Assembly (NCBI GenBank): GCA_965229935.1
Contig: CBDDKB010000002.1
Coordinates: 2,170,001-2,234,000, forward strand
DNA from: SPJN01 sp965229935
GTDB taxonomy: Bacteria > Pseudomonadota > Alphaproteobacteria > SPJN01
Length of the DNA: 64,000 nt
Direction of reading: 5' to 3'
How positions within the stretch are numbered: position 1 is the stretch's first letter; each line of letters begins with the position of its first letter. The notes below the pieces were generated by a model. It did no database searches and was not told the origin of the DNA. It was given only the letters and a program-made list of their open reading frames with translations. The position numbers and the translations under genes were made by a program. This document shows positions 32,776 through 41,439 of this stretch, piece after piece.

Positions 32776-33965
32776 CAAACCGCAGATAATGCTTGGGCAA
32801 TATCGTCGATCAAATCTTGCGGGTCTTCAAGGCCCACTGAAAGCCGCAACATGCCATCACCGATGCCCAATTCGGCCCGCGCGTCGGGCCCGATCTTTTG
32901 ATGGGTGGTGGTGGCAGGATGGGTGATCAGGCTTTTTGAATCGCCCAAATTGTTTGAGATGTCGATAATCTCAAGCGCATTCAAAAAGCGGAAGGCTTCA
33001 TCCTTGCCGCCTGCAATGTCAAACGCGATGACAGAGCCGCCGCCGGACATCTGGCTTTTGGCCAGCTCATATTGCGGATGATCCGTGCGCAGGGGATAAA
33101 GCGTCTTGGCAACTTTTGCGCCCGCCTCGTCCGCCAAAAAGGCAGCAACAGTGGCGGCGTGATCGCAATGGGCGTTGATGCGCAGGTCCAGCGTTTCAAG
33201 TGCCTTAACAAGCACCCACGCATTAAAGGGCGATAGTGACGGGCCCGTGTTGCGGATATAGGGCAAGAGTTCGTCATTCACGAAACTTTCAGTGCCAAGC
33301 ACTGCCCCGCCAAGAACCCGGCCCTGACCGTCAATATGTTTGGTCGCTGAATAGACAACAATGTCGGCGCCAAGCTCAATCGGTTTTTGCAGCATCGGGG
33401 TGGCAAACACATTATCAACCACCAGACGCGCCCCCGCATTGTGGGCAAGGTCAGCCACCGCGCGAATATCGACGATTTCGAGCGTGGGATTGGTTGGGCT
33501 TTCAAGGAAGAAGGCCTTTGTGTTGGGCCTGATGGCCGCTTTCCACTGGTCAAGATCGCGACCATCCACCAGCGTGCTTTCAACGCCAAAGCGCGGCAAC
33601 AGGTCTTCGCAGATATAGCGGCATGACCCGAACAGCGCGCGGCTGGCGACAATATGATCGCCAGCGGACAGGATTGAAAACAGCGCTGCATTCACAGCGG
33701 CCATGCCTGTGGCGGTTGCCTTACAAGCCTCCGCCCCTTCGATGGCGCACAGGCGATCTTCAAACATGGAGACTGTGGGATTGCCAAAGCGCGAATAGAC
33801 AAAGCCGTCATCTTCGCCCAAAAAGCGTGCCTCTACCTGTTCGGCGCTGTCATAACGAAAGCCTGAATTGAGGTACACAGCCTCTGCCGTTTCGCCGAAT
33901 TGTGACCGTGCAAGACCGCCGCGCACAGCGATGGTTTTGGGGCGTAAAGTCTTTTGATCGCTCAT
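32775..33965 (-). CDS. metZ: O-succinylhomoserine sulfhydrylase
   Basis: PLP enzyme that makes homocysteine from O-succinylhomoserine and sulfide, 396 residues. The PLP lysine is in VYSATKHIDGQGRVLGG, a form typical of alphaproteobacterial MetZ; other Cys/Met-metabolism motifs include YSRFGNPTV and ESPTNPTLEI. The start MSDQKTLRPK at 33965 is chosen over an open frame that runs through the terminator upstream. The leader carries a SAM-II riboswitch followed by a terminator, so transcription is expected to stop when SAM is plentiful. Confidence 0.94.
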   Translation of the reverse strand: MSDQKTLRPKTIAVRGGLARSQFGETAEAVYLNSGFRYDSAEQVEARFLGEDDGFVYSRFGNPTVSMFEDRLCAIEGAEACKATATGMAAVNAALFSILSAGDHIVASRALFGSCRYICEDLLPRFGVESTLVDGRDLDQWKAAIRPNTKAFFLESPTNPTLEIVDIRAVADLAHNAGARLVVDNVFATPMLQKPIELGADIVVYSATKHIDGQGRVLGGAVLGTESFVNDELLPYIRNTGPSLSPFNAWVLVKALETLDLRINAHCDHAATVAAFLADEAGAKVAKTLYPLRTDHPQYELAKSQMSGGGSVIAFDIAGGKDEAFRFLNALEIIDISNNLGDSKSLITHPATTTHQKIGPDARAELGIGDGMLRLSVGLEDPQDLIDDIAQALSAV

Positions 33966-34022
33966 ACCGATCCCTTTCAAATATCTTGGGTCTTTATGGC
34001 AATTGGCGTGTGATTGCGCCAC

Positions 34023-34050
34023 AAAAAAACCCGGACCGTCGGGGCCGGGC
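34023..34050 (-). terminator. Terminator in the metZ leader
   Basis: CCGGG-type stem: CCCGG (34030-34034) with CCGGG (34045-34049), extended by an inner CC/GG, followed on the minus strand by seven T. It lies between the SAM-II aptamer and metZ, 58 bp upstream of the start codon, and is the likely expression platform. Confidence 0.8.
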
Positions 34051-34084
34051 TTATAAGGGCAATTGCCCAGAAGTCCTGTCGCCC

Positions 34085-34170
34085 GACCTTTTAGCAATTA
34101 TTTTGAACAGCATTTTCATCATTACCATTCCGTGGCTGCAAGCCGGTCGGCCCAAATCACCACAGGGATG
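34085..34170 (-). promoter_or_regulatory. SAM-II riboswitch
   Basis: Read leftward the element has GGTGATTTG, GGCCGACCGGCTTGCAGCC in two overlapping parts, the stem end CCACGG and, further on, TTGCTAAAAGG. These are the conserved blocks of SAM-II (metA) riboswitches, in the right order, upstream of a methionine gene as usual. The segment between CCACGG and GCTAAAA is about 35 bases, longer than in the minimal aptamer. Confidence 0.85.
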
Positions 34171-34260
34171 GTTTTACGGGGATTGGGTTGTGTCGTCAAT
34201 AAGGAGGGGTGCGGCTTTATTGTTTGCTGGGGGCGGCAAAAAAGAAGCCGCACTTGATTG

Positions 34261-34421
34261 TTGCCGGGCGGTTTGGCTTTTCCAAATGGAAAAGACCGCG
34301 CATTACGATTTGCCGGGCGGTTTGGCATTTCCAAATGGAAAAGACCGCACACTACGATTTGCCGGGCGGTTTGGCATTTCCAAATGGAAAAGACCGCCCG
34401 GGTGGGCACCCGAGCGGTCTT
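34261..34421. repeat. Three tandem 49 bp hairpin units ending in a terminator
   Basis: Units begin at 34261, 34310 and 34359 with TTGCCGGGCGGTTTGGC. Each forms GCGGT...TTTCC-AAAT-GGAAA...ACCGC. The last unit runs into a 15 bp stem, AAGACCGCCCGGGTG with CACCCGAGCGGTCTT (34390-34421, one mismatch), followed by a run of T on the plus strand and TTTT on the minus strand. It is the end point for the TonB receptor gene on the minus strand. No genes are supported in it. Confidence 0.85.
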
Positions 34422-34471
34422 CATTTTTTGGGGATTTAAGGTGAGGTAAATCCCGGGAATGTTCGGCAGGA

Positions 34472-37009
34472 TCAGCCGCCGAACATCATACGTAGTGACA
34501 CACCATAGCTTGCCGGAGGACGGACAAAGCTGTTGAAGCTGCCAGACTGGAACGGCGTGTCAAAGGTGATGTTCTGGATTTCCTCGTCCGTAATGTTACG
34601 GCCCCAGAAAGAAAGCTCCATCCCCCGTTCATCATTGACCAGAGAAATCTGGGCATTCACGAGGAAATAGTCATCCTGCAAGGTTTGCGGATCAAGATCG
34701 GCACCTGTGTGGAAATCAGAACGATACTGATAGTCAACACGGGGCTCGAGGAACCAACCCTTGTCGTTAATCGGATCAGACTGATAAACGAAGGACCCTG
34801 TGATGTTCCAATCTGAAACACCTGACGGGCGCTTGCCGCTCAAATCCTGGGCCTGAATACCGGCAGAGGTTTGGGCATTGGTCGGGCTACCGCCGGGGAA
34901 GTCTTCAAATTCAACATCTGAATAGACAATCCCGCCTTGGGCGAACAATTGTTCTGTCAGGGCGACGAAATATTCAGCTTCGACGCCTTGGCTGATCACT
35001 GTTGCCGCGTTCCGGATCTGGAACTGCAACCCATTGAACGTGTTGGATTGGAAGTCCTCCAGTTCCTGATAATACAGGCCAATGTTCACCCGGGCGCGGC
35101 CATCATCGATTGTCCGCTTGATGCCGATTTCATAAGCGGTCACCTCTTCGGGATCAAAGATTGCCAATGCTGGGTTGGCCACCGGTTGTCCCGGTGTCAC
35201 ACCACCTGCTTCACGGCTGAGATTGATACCGCCTGATTTGTAACCAGTGGCATAACGCACATAGGCGGAGGTGTCTTCGTCAATTTCCTTACCGATAGCA
35301 ATCGAGTAGGAAATATTGTCATCCTCATAATTTGCCGTATAGGGGTTAACAGCAGGATTGGTTTGAATGACAGCTAGGCCAGCCAAAACGGGATCGGCGG
35401 CTGTAGACAGGTCAATCTGACTAAACGGATCGTTGATGACTGCAACTGTTGAAGATGTTTTTTCTTCTTCCGAGTAACGAATACCTGCTGTTACGCTCCA
35501 CCCATCTTCCATGTAATAGGTGCCGTGTGCAAAGAAGGCATAGCTTTCAGCATTGTAGTCATAAGTGTCTGTCGCACCATTTCCGTTCAGCAGTAAGAAC
35601 TGTCCGGCAGGAACGCCTACTAGACCGGGATCACCCTGCAAGCGTGCTTCAGCATTGGCAACGTTGGTAATTGGTCCAGCGAAACCACCAGGCGCGCCGG
35701 GCGCGGTGCCTGTCAGCAAGGGCAATAGCGCATCACCATAGGCACGTGCACCGGTCCCTTGGATCGTGTCTTGGAACAAGTCGATGTTCTGGTTGAAGTA
35801 ATAGGCACCGACTTGCCATTCAAGATTGCTGTCGCCATCAGACGCTAGACGCAATTCAAAGCTGGTTTCGTCAATGTCTTGATTACGGTTACGGTCAGAC
35901 AAAATATCGACATCGGTGAAGTCAGCATCAATGTTTGAAATATTTTCAAACGTCCGGTAGGCACCGATTGCTGTGATCGTTACCGGGCCAAGGGCGTCGA
36001 ATTCCATATCATGGTTAAGTTCAAGCGATACGCCAGCATCTTCGAACTGATCGAGATACTTATCGCTTTGTGACGCTACCTTATAGTCGAACGGATCAAC
36101 CGCTACACCGGGGCCACCCCCACCGACGGAGGCGCCAACGGCTGCCGCGCTTGTGCCGACCAATGTGCCCCCAGCCCCAGCAATGGCAAGGGCAGTTGCG
36201 CCATAGAATTTGGCGGGTGCTGCACAGCAGCGATCTTCGGATTCGGTATAGTCTGCGATGAAACGCAGTTCGGTATTCTCGTCAAGATTACCCATGATTT
36301 GGGCGCGCAATGTATAGCGGTCGCGATCGTTCAGGTCTTGACCGGTGCCAATATCGTTAAGAATACCTTCTGTATCGCGCATGCTGCCGGCTAGGCTGAT
36401 GGCAAAGCGGTCATCATCCAGCGGACCACTTGTCAGGCCACGGAAGACAAAACCCTGATTTTCTGCATCATATTTGACTTCAAGCTCAGAATATTCTTCA
36501 AAGCCGGGCTTGCGGGTTCCAACAGAGATCACGCCGGCGGAGGTGTTTTTACCGAACAGGGTGTTTTGCGGACCGCGTAGAATTTCGATTTGGCTGATAT
36601 CAACATAGTCACCCAAGGCAGAGCCCGGCCGACCACGATAAATGCCGTCAATATAGACGCCGACTGATTGCTCAAGACCGGTGTTTTGACCGGCTGTCCC
36701 AATACCACGGATAGAGAAAATAGCCTCAGATCCGGATGTCGAGCTGTTGATCACTACCGTTGGGGCAACCTGTTGCAGGTCTTGTAGATTTTCAATGTTT
36801 GCTTTTTGCAGGAATTCGCCACCGACGGCCGTCACGGCCACAGGCACATCCTGCAAGTCCTGATCGCGCTTTTGCGCGGACACGACGATTTCTTCGACCT
36901 CATAGGCCATTGCGGGCGCTGCCAATGACAGGGCCAGCAAACTGACGCCGCCGACGACGGATGCCGCCTTAACGCCACGGGCACCATGCCCAGTAATAAA
37001 TTTTTTCAT
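34472..37009 (-). CDS. TonB-dependent receptor
   Basis: Outer-membrane transporter of 845 residues. Signal peptide with SLLALSLAAPAMA; the mature end has EVEEIVVSAQKR, the TonB box region; the plug domain follows with DVPVAVTAV, VVINSSTSGSEAIFSIRGIG and LRGPQNTLFGKN; the beta barrel ends in FVRPPASYGVSLRMMFGG, though with a terminal Gly-Gly instead of Phe. Resembles the receptors abundant in Sphingomonadales-like heterotrophs for sugars, siderophores or aromatic compounds. Ligand unknown; no neighbour suggests one. AGGGGA ribosome site. Confidence 0.93.
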   Translation of the reverse strand: MKKFITGHGARGVKAASVVGGVSLLALSLAAPAMAYEVEEIVVSAQKRDQDLQDVPVAVTAVGGEFLQKANIENLQDLQQVAPTVVINSSTSGSEAIFSIRGIGTAGQNTGLEQSVGVYIDGIYRGRPGSALGDYVDISQIEILRGPQNTLFGKNTSAGVISVGTRKPGFEEYSELEVKYDAENQGFVFRGLTSGPLDDDRFAISLAGSMRDTEGILNDIGTGQDLNDRDRYTLRAQIMGNLDENTELRFIADYTESEDRCCAAPAKFYGATALAIAGAGGTLVGTSAAAVGASVGGGGPGVAVDPFDYKVASQSDKYLDQFEDAGVSLELNHDMEFDALGPVTITAIGAYRTFENISNIDADFTDVDILSDRNRNQDIDETSFELRLASDGDSNLEWQVGAYYFNQNIDLFQDTIQGTGARAYGDALLPLLTGTAPGAPGGFAGPITNVANAEARLQGDPGLVGVPAGQFLLLNGNGATDTYDYNAESYAFFAHGTYYMEDGWSVTAGIRYSEEEKTSSTVAVINDPFSQIDLSTAADPVLAGLAVIQTNPAVNPYTANYEDDNISYSIAIGKEIDEDTSAYVRYATGYKSGGINLSREAGGVTPGQPVANPALAIFDPEEVTAYEIGIKRTIDDGRARVNIGLYYQELEDFQSNTFNGLQFQIRNAATVISQGVEAEYFVALTEQLFAQGGIVYSDVEFEDFPGGSPTNAQTSAGIQAQDLSGKRPSGVSDWNITGSFVYQSDPINDKGWFLEPRVDYQYRSDFHTGADLDPQTLQDDYFLVNAQISLVNDERGMELSFWGRNITDEEIQNITFDTPFQSGSFNSFVRPPASYGVSLRMMFGG

Positions 37010-37323
37010 ATTTGTCCCCTTGTTATAATGTCTAAAGTCGGTGCAAACGACCTTTGACCCAGAATCCTGTTAGGTTCCGAATCACAAGTTTGTCACAGTT
37101 TGTGTGGGAAACAAATGCCACTCCGTTAACCACCAACCGCCTAAATAATAGGCGATGATTTTGATTATGACAATTCTATTTCAGGCAGTTCCCCCCCAAA
37201 ATGGCGCAACTAGGGGGTTTAGCGTTAATGAGACGTTAATCTCACATACACCTTAAAATTGTTTTTCCTACATTATTGTGAGCAAGCGCAAATCGCTGCT
37301 TGGCCCCCTTTTCATATTGGCTT
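37010..37323. other. Divergent gap between TonB receptor and adenylyltransferase
   Basis: No gene supported in 314 bp. The only recognisable motif is a CtrA-type box at 37225-37239. I looked for a cobalamin riboswitch and a Fur box next to the receptor and saw neither. Confidence 0.5.
37225..37239. promoter_or_regulatory. CtrA-type binding site
   Basis: TTAA, seven bases, TTAA: the exact consensus for the alphaproteobacterial cell-cycle regulator CtrA. It lies about 85-100 bp upstream of the adenylyltransferase gene and 216 bp from the TonB receptor start. Confidence 0.4.
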
Positions 37324-38112
37324 ATGCAAGTATCTATGGATTTGACCGATGATGAGCTTGATCGATATGCCCGCCATTTGGTGCTGCGCGAGGTGGGTGG
37401 CGCAGGACAGGCAAAACTGCGCGGTTCTGCCATTTTTATCGTTGGAGTAGGCGGACTTGGCGCACCAGCGCTGCAATATTTGGCAGCGGCAGGTGTCGGC
37501 AAAATCACCATCATTGATGATGATATTGTCAGCGCCTCAAACCTGCAGCGACAGACAATTTACAGGTCAGATCAGATCGGCCTACCCAAGGTTGAAGCGG
37601 CGCGAGATTTCGTAACGGCGCTTAACCCCCATGTTGAGGTGACGCCGATTAGGGGGCGGGTGGACGACCAAAACATTGATTCATTGACAAAAAATCATGA
37701 ACTTATTCTTGATTGTTGTGATAATTTTGCAACGAGATTTCTGCTCGCCGCTGCAAATTTCAGGTCAAATATACCCTTAGTGTCGGCAGCCATTCGTGGT
37801 TTCGACGGTCAATTAAGCGCCTGGCAGCCCGATGGGCACAGCGAGGACCGGCCCTGCTATCAATGTTTTAACCCTGTGACCGACCCTGAAACTTTGGGCG
37901 ATGATGATTGCGCCGCCACAGGTATTTTGGGGCCCGTTGCTGGTGTTCTGGGCGCCTTGCAGGCGCTGGAGGCGATGCGCACCCTAATAGGCTTTGGCCC
38001 CGAGGGGTCTTTGGTGGGCCGTATCTTGTTGATGGATATGTTGTCGGGCCGCCAGCGCATCGTAAAAGTGCGCCGCGATCCCCATTGTCCCCTTTGCGGG
38101 ACCCCCGCCTGA
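37324..38112 (+). CDS. MoeB/ThiF-type sulfur-carrier adenylyltransferase
   Basis: About 262 residues. The nucleotide motif is IFIVGVGGLGAPALQYLAAAGVG in pieces, followed by DDDIVSASNLQRQ and the Arg/Lys/Asp residues of the ATP site (DQIGLPKVEAAR, DCCDNFATR). Two Cys pairs (CYQC and CPLC) form the structural zinc site. Activates MoaD (molybdopterin) or ThiS (thiazole); which one cannot be decided, since no moa or thi gene is adjacent. Starts at 37300, 37324 and 37336 are possible; no clear ribosome site. Confidence 0.88.
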   Translation: MQVSMDLTDDELDRYARHLVLREVGGAGQAKLRGSAIFIVGVGGLGAPALQYLAAAGVGKITIIDDDIVSASNLQRQTIYRSDQIGLPKVEAARDFVTALNPHVEVTPIRGRVDDQNIDSLTKNHELILDCCDNFATRFLLAAANFRSNIPLVSAAIRGFDGQLSAWQPDGHSEDRPCYQCFNPVTDPETLGDDDCAATGILGPVAGVLGALQALEAMRTLIGFGPEGSLVGRILLMDMLSGRQRIVKVRRDPHCPLCGTPA

Positions 38113-38173
38113 TCGGCCTGCCCTTATCCTGCCGCAAAATCTTGCTAAGGCTTGTGGGTTGGAGGAGGCCGCC

Positions 38174-38860
38174 ATGTTTCAAGCGTTTATAAATTTCCTA
38201 CCCACGACCATTGCCCGTCCCATTGGTATTTCGGGTCTGGCTGGCCTTACGCTTCTGCTGGCGGGGTGTGAAACGCCACAAGTCGCCTCCGTCATTGATC
38301 CTGCCTATGCGGGCGCGCCGCGTCAGGCGTTGACCATCATTGTGGCCGGGCCGAAAGAAGGGTTGATCGTCAGACAGGCAGCAGAAACCGCAGCCTTGAA
38401 ACAGTTTGCAGCGCGCGGGGTGCGGGCCATCCCCTCATTGACCTTGATCCCTGCAACACAGGAAGAAACCCAAGAGGATGAGCTGGCGATCTTTCGTGAT
38501 GCTGATGCTGATGCGGCCTTGATGATTGCCCAATTTTCTCGCGATACACATACGGGCAAAACCCCGGTTCATTACACGCCGGGGTTTTGGCGGTCCCATG
38601 TGTTCACAGACAAGAATGGCAATCGGCGCATCTATCGGGAGTATGAGCCGGGCTATTATTCAGGCGGTCATCATTACACGCGCACCATCGCCCAATATCA
38701 GGCGCGCTTGATCGACCTGAAATCAGGCGATGTGATGTGGCGCGGTGATGTGGATTTGATTGGTGGGGCGGACTATGCGGATATCGCAGCCGAAGCTGCG
38801 CAAGCCCTGACGGATCGGTTGATGCTGGATGGATTTGTGACCGTCACACCTGCGGATTGA
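38174..38860 (+). CDS. Hypothetical lipoprotein
   Basis: 228 residues. Long N-terminal segment ending in LTLLLAGCE, a lipobox with Cys near residue 31. The mature domain (LTIIVAGPKEGLIVRQAAETAALKQFAARGV...AALMIAQFSRDTHTG, then YQARLIDLKSGDVMWRGD) resembles DUF4136-type envelope lipoproteins. Function unknown. The ATG at 38174 follows a GGAGG site. It ends 3 bp before the convergent dehydrogenase stop. Confidence 0.72.
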   Translation: MFQAFINFLPTTIARPIGISGLAGLTLLLAGCETPQVASVIDPAYAGAPRQALTIIVAGPKEGLIVRQAAETAALKQFAARGVRAIPSLTLIPATQEETQEDELAIFRDADADAALMIAQFSRDTHTGKTPVHYTPGFWRSHVFTDKNGNRRIYREYEPGYYSGGHHYTRTIAQYQARLIDLKSGDVMWRGDVDLIGGADYADIAAEAAQALTDRLMLDGFVTVTPAD

Positions 38861-38863
38861 TCC

Positions 38864-39844
38864 CTATTCAGGCAGTACGCGGTCCGGTGGGCGGTGCCCA
38901 TCGACATATGTTTTCATATTGATCAGCACCCGATTGCCCATATCAATCCGCCCTTCCAAAGTGGCGGACCCCATATGGGGCAATAGCGTGACATTGTTCA
39001 AAAGGCGCAATTGTGCATCAACCTCAGGCTCGCGCTCAAACACATCAAGTCCGGCGCCTGCGATTGTGCCGTCGATCAGGGCGGCGGTTAATGCCTGTTC
39101 GTCAATCACCTCGCCCCTGCTGGTATTGACCAGATAGGCGTGGGGCTGCATCAGTTTCAGCCGATCAGCAGAGATCAAATGATGGGTTGCGGGCGTCAGC
39201 GGGCAGTTGATGGAGACGATATCCATCTGCGCCAGCATTTTATCAAGATCATCCCAGAACGTTGCATAGACCGTATCTTCGATCTGTTCGGGCAGTCGTT
39301 CGCGATTGTGATAGTGAATATCCATCCCAAACGCGTGGGCGCGTTGTGCAACGGCAAGCCCAATGCGACCCATCCCGATAATGCCGAGTTTTTTGCCACC
39401 GATCCTGTGGCCCAACATGCCAGTGGGGGCCCAGCCCGTCCATTCGCCATTGCGCAACAGGCGCACCCCTTCTGACAGGCGGCGCGGCACGGCTAATATC
39501 AGCGTCATGGTTAGATCGGCGGTATCTTCTGTCAGCACAGAAGGTGTGTTGGTGACGATGATGCTTTTTTTATGGGCGGCATCAATATCAATATGATCGG
39601 TCCCGGCCCCGAAATTGGCAATCAGTTTCAGTTGCGGCCCCGCCTCGTTCAGCACAGCAGCGTCAATATCGTCTGTCACTGTGGGGACAAGCATATCGGC
39701 GCTTTGCACGGCGCTGATCAACTCAGTCTGCGTCAGTGGCGTGTCCGTGGGGTTGAGCGTTGCATCAAACAATTCACTTAACCGCTGCTCGATCACATCG
39801 GGCAGTTTGCGGGTCACGACAATTTTGGGACGATTAAGGCTCAT
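38864..39844 (-). CDS. D-2-hydroxyacid dehydrogenase (glyoxylate/hydroxypyruvate reductase type)
   Basis: 326 residues. NAD motif GIIGMGRIGLAVAQ; catalytic Arg in VNTSRGEVID, Glu in the FEREPEVD region and His in LLPHMGSAT. The N-terminal VVTRKLPDVIEQRL matches the GyaR/GhrB group that reduces glyoxylate or hydroxypyruvate. Glyoxylate use would agree with malate synthase G at 59.7 kb. ATG 39844 is preferred over an open frame extending to 39940, which overlaps the divergent SH3 gene. Confidence 0.9.
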   Translation of the reverse strand: MSLNRPKIVVTRKLPDVIEQRLSELFDATLNPTDTPLTQTELISAVQSADMLVPTVTDDIDAAVLNEAGPQLKLIANFGAGTDHIDIDAAHKKSIIVTNTPSVLTEDTADLTMTLILAVPRRLSEGVRLLRNGEWTGWAPTGMLGHRIGGKKLGIIGMGRIGLAVAQRAHAFGMDIHYHNRERLPEQIEDTVYATFWDDLDKMLAQMDIVSINCPLTPATHHLISADRLKLMQPHAYLVNTSRGEVIDEQALTAALIDGTIAGAGLDVFEREPEVDAQLRLLNNVTLLPHMGSATLEGRIDMGNRVLINMKTYVDGHRPPDRVLPE

Positions 39845-39934
39845 AATGAAGTGTCGATGCTCTTTTGTCTCAATTTCCGGTTTGGCGGCGCAAATCACTT
39901 GCACCATGATTGTCCCGATCATAAAACAAGGACT

Positions 39935-40480
39935 ATGCATCGCCTAGCTTTTGTCACGATCATTTTTGCTTTTTTCTGCAACGCTCTTGTCGCAGCGGCG
40001 CAGCCTGTTGACCCGCCAAAGGAGCCACGGCCCCTGGGGGAATCGACCGGCTATCCCTTGCCGCGCTTTGTGTCACTGGGGGCCGATCCCGCCAATGCCC
40101 GTACCGGGCCGGGGCAGCGCTATCCCATCAAATGGGTTTATGTGCGTCGCGGGCTGCCGTTGCAGGTGATCGGTGAATATGACACGTGGCGTCAGGTGCG
40201 TGATCGCGATGGCGAAGAAGGCTGGATCCATCGTGCCCTATTGTCTGGAACCCGCACAGCCATTGTCACCGCTCGCGATGGCATCAGCCTTTATGAAGAC
40301 CCCCAAGGCGGCAGCCAACCCATTGCCCATCTGGGCCACAGGGTTTTGGTCAAGCTGGGGCAATGCGCCCTTGATTGGTGTGCGGTTGAAGGCTTTGCCC
40401 GCGGCGATGACGGTGCCTTTGAAGGCTGGGTCAAGCGGGATGCCCTGTGGGGCCTTTATGCGGACGAGCTGCTGGAATAA
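39935..40480 (+). CDS. SH3-domain exported protein
   Basis: 181 residues with signal peptide LAFVTIIFAFFCNALVAAAQ (cleavage near residue 22). Two bacterial SH3-like units follow: LPRFVSLGADPANARTGPGQRYPIKWVY with WRQVRDRDGEEGWIH, then ARDGISLYEDP...GEGWV-like FEGWVKRD. Such proteins usually bind cell-wall or act in signalling. Its last 25 bp overlap the convergent glk 3' end. Confidence 0.85.
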   Translation: MHRLAFVTIIFAFFCNALVAAAQPVDPPKEPRPLGESTGYPLPRFVSLGADPANARTGPGQRYPIKWVYVRRGLPLQVIGEYDTWRQVRDRDGEEGWIHRALLSGTRTAIVTARDGISLYEDPQGGSQPIAHLGHRVLVKLGQCALDWCAVEGFARGDDGAFEGWVKRDALWGLYADELLE

Positions 40481-41436
40481 AGCGACCGCAGCCCGATAAA
40501 GGCGGGGCTATCTGCCAGTACCTGATAGATGCCGCACCCGCGGCAATAGTCTGAAAACCGTCCCTTGTCTGTGAACCGATTGATAAGGCGATCCTGATCA
40601 AGCAAATCAGTCGTCCGCCACGCCTTTAACAGATCCCCCGTCAGCCAAACGCCGCCACGTGCGCCCACCGATAGGGCCAGATCGCTCGCAATCGTGCCCA
40701 GGAAATCGTGAAAGTGCCCAATTGTTTGCTGTGCGATGGGGTCGCCCTCCAACGCCTGCGTGGCGATCATTTCGCCCGACAGGTGATCATTGATGGTGAC
40801 GCCTTTGCGCAGCGCGACTGCCTGATGCAAGCGCCATAACTCGCCCCCCGAAACAAACCGTTCTGCGGAAAGATGCGGGTCAGTCTCTTGCGGCCAGCCA
40901 AGCCGGGCCGCGATTGCGATTAATTCAGCCTCAGTTTCAGTGCGGGGGCTAAGGGTGACATGGCCGCCTTCGCCCGGCAGGACATGGCCTGTCCCATCAC
41001 CTCGCGACATGACCCCAACGCCCAAGCCCGTGCCGGGCCCGATCACGGCAAAGGGGGCATCGGCCTCCCCACCCCCTTTTAATAATGTCTCTGTTTGATC
41101 GGCGGCAAGTGCAGGGACAGCCAACACTTGCGCAACGAAATCATTGACCAGCTTGACCTGATCTGCCCCGGTCAGGGTGGATAGCTCGCTCTCAGTAAGC
41201 GCCCAGCGGGCCTGATTGGTCAGGCTGGCAGCACCTTTGGTGACGGGTCCCGCCCAGGCGACAAAGGCAGCGCGGATCGGGTCTGTTAGGGCGCAGGCAT
41301 CACGGGCCTGATCAAAGGCGTCGGCGAAACCGTCATGGGCCGCGGTGGACAGTTTGATATCACCCAACAGCGCGCCATCAGGTGTTTCAAATTGAAACCG
41401 GGCATTGGTGCCGCCAATATCCGCAAGCAAGATCAT
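40456..41436 (-). CDS. glk: Glucokinase
   Basis: ROK-unrelated bacterial glucokinase (Glk family), 326 residues, with the ATP motif LLADIGGTNARF, the sugar-site segment LVNDFVAQ and IGPGTGLGVG, and EGGHVTLSPR. Phosphorylates glucose for the Entner-Doudoroff route. Last gene of zwf-pgl-edd-eda-glk, 3 bp after eda. Overlaps the convergent SH3 gene. Confidence 0.95.
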   Translation of the reverse strand: MILLADIGGTNARFQFETPDGALLGDIKLSTAAHDGFADAFDQARDACALTDPIRAAFVAWAGPVTKGAASLTNQARWALTESELSTLTGADQVKLVNDFVAQVLAVPALAADQTETLLKGGGEADAPFAVIGPGTGLGVGVMSRGDGTGHVLPGEGGHVTLSPRTETEAELIAIAARLGWPQETDPHLSAERFVSGGELWRLHQAVALRKGVTINDHLSGEMIATQALEGDPIAQQTIGHFHDFLGTIASDLALSVGARGGVWLTGDLLKAWRTTDLLDQDRLINRFTDKGRFSDYCRGCGIYQVLADSPAFIGLRSLYSSSSSA

Positions 41437-41439
41437 GGG

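Noticed and set aside
34261..34421. Possible CRISPR array
   Set aside because: The 49 bp units are contiguous with no unique spacers, and each is a hairpin with near-identical sequence; no cas gene is in the window.
33623..34444. Rightward open frames over metZ and the tandem hairpins
   Set aside because: They lie antisense to metZ or inside non-coding hairpin repeats; the repeated peptide they would encode only reflects the DNA repeat.
37010..37323. Cobalamin riboswitch or Fur box before the TonB receptor
   Set aside because: No B12-box or 19 bp Fur-type palindrome could be found in the gap.
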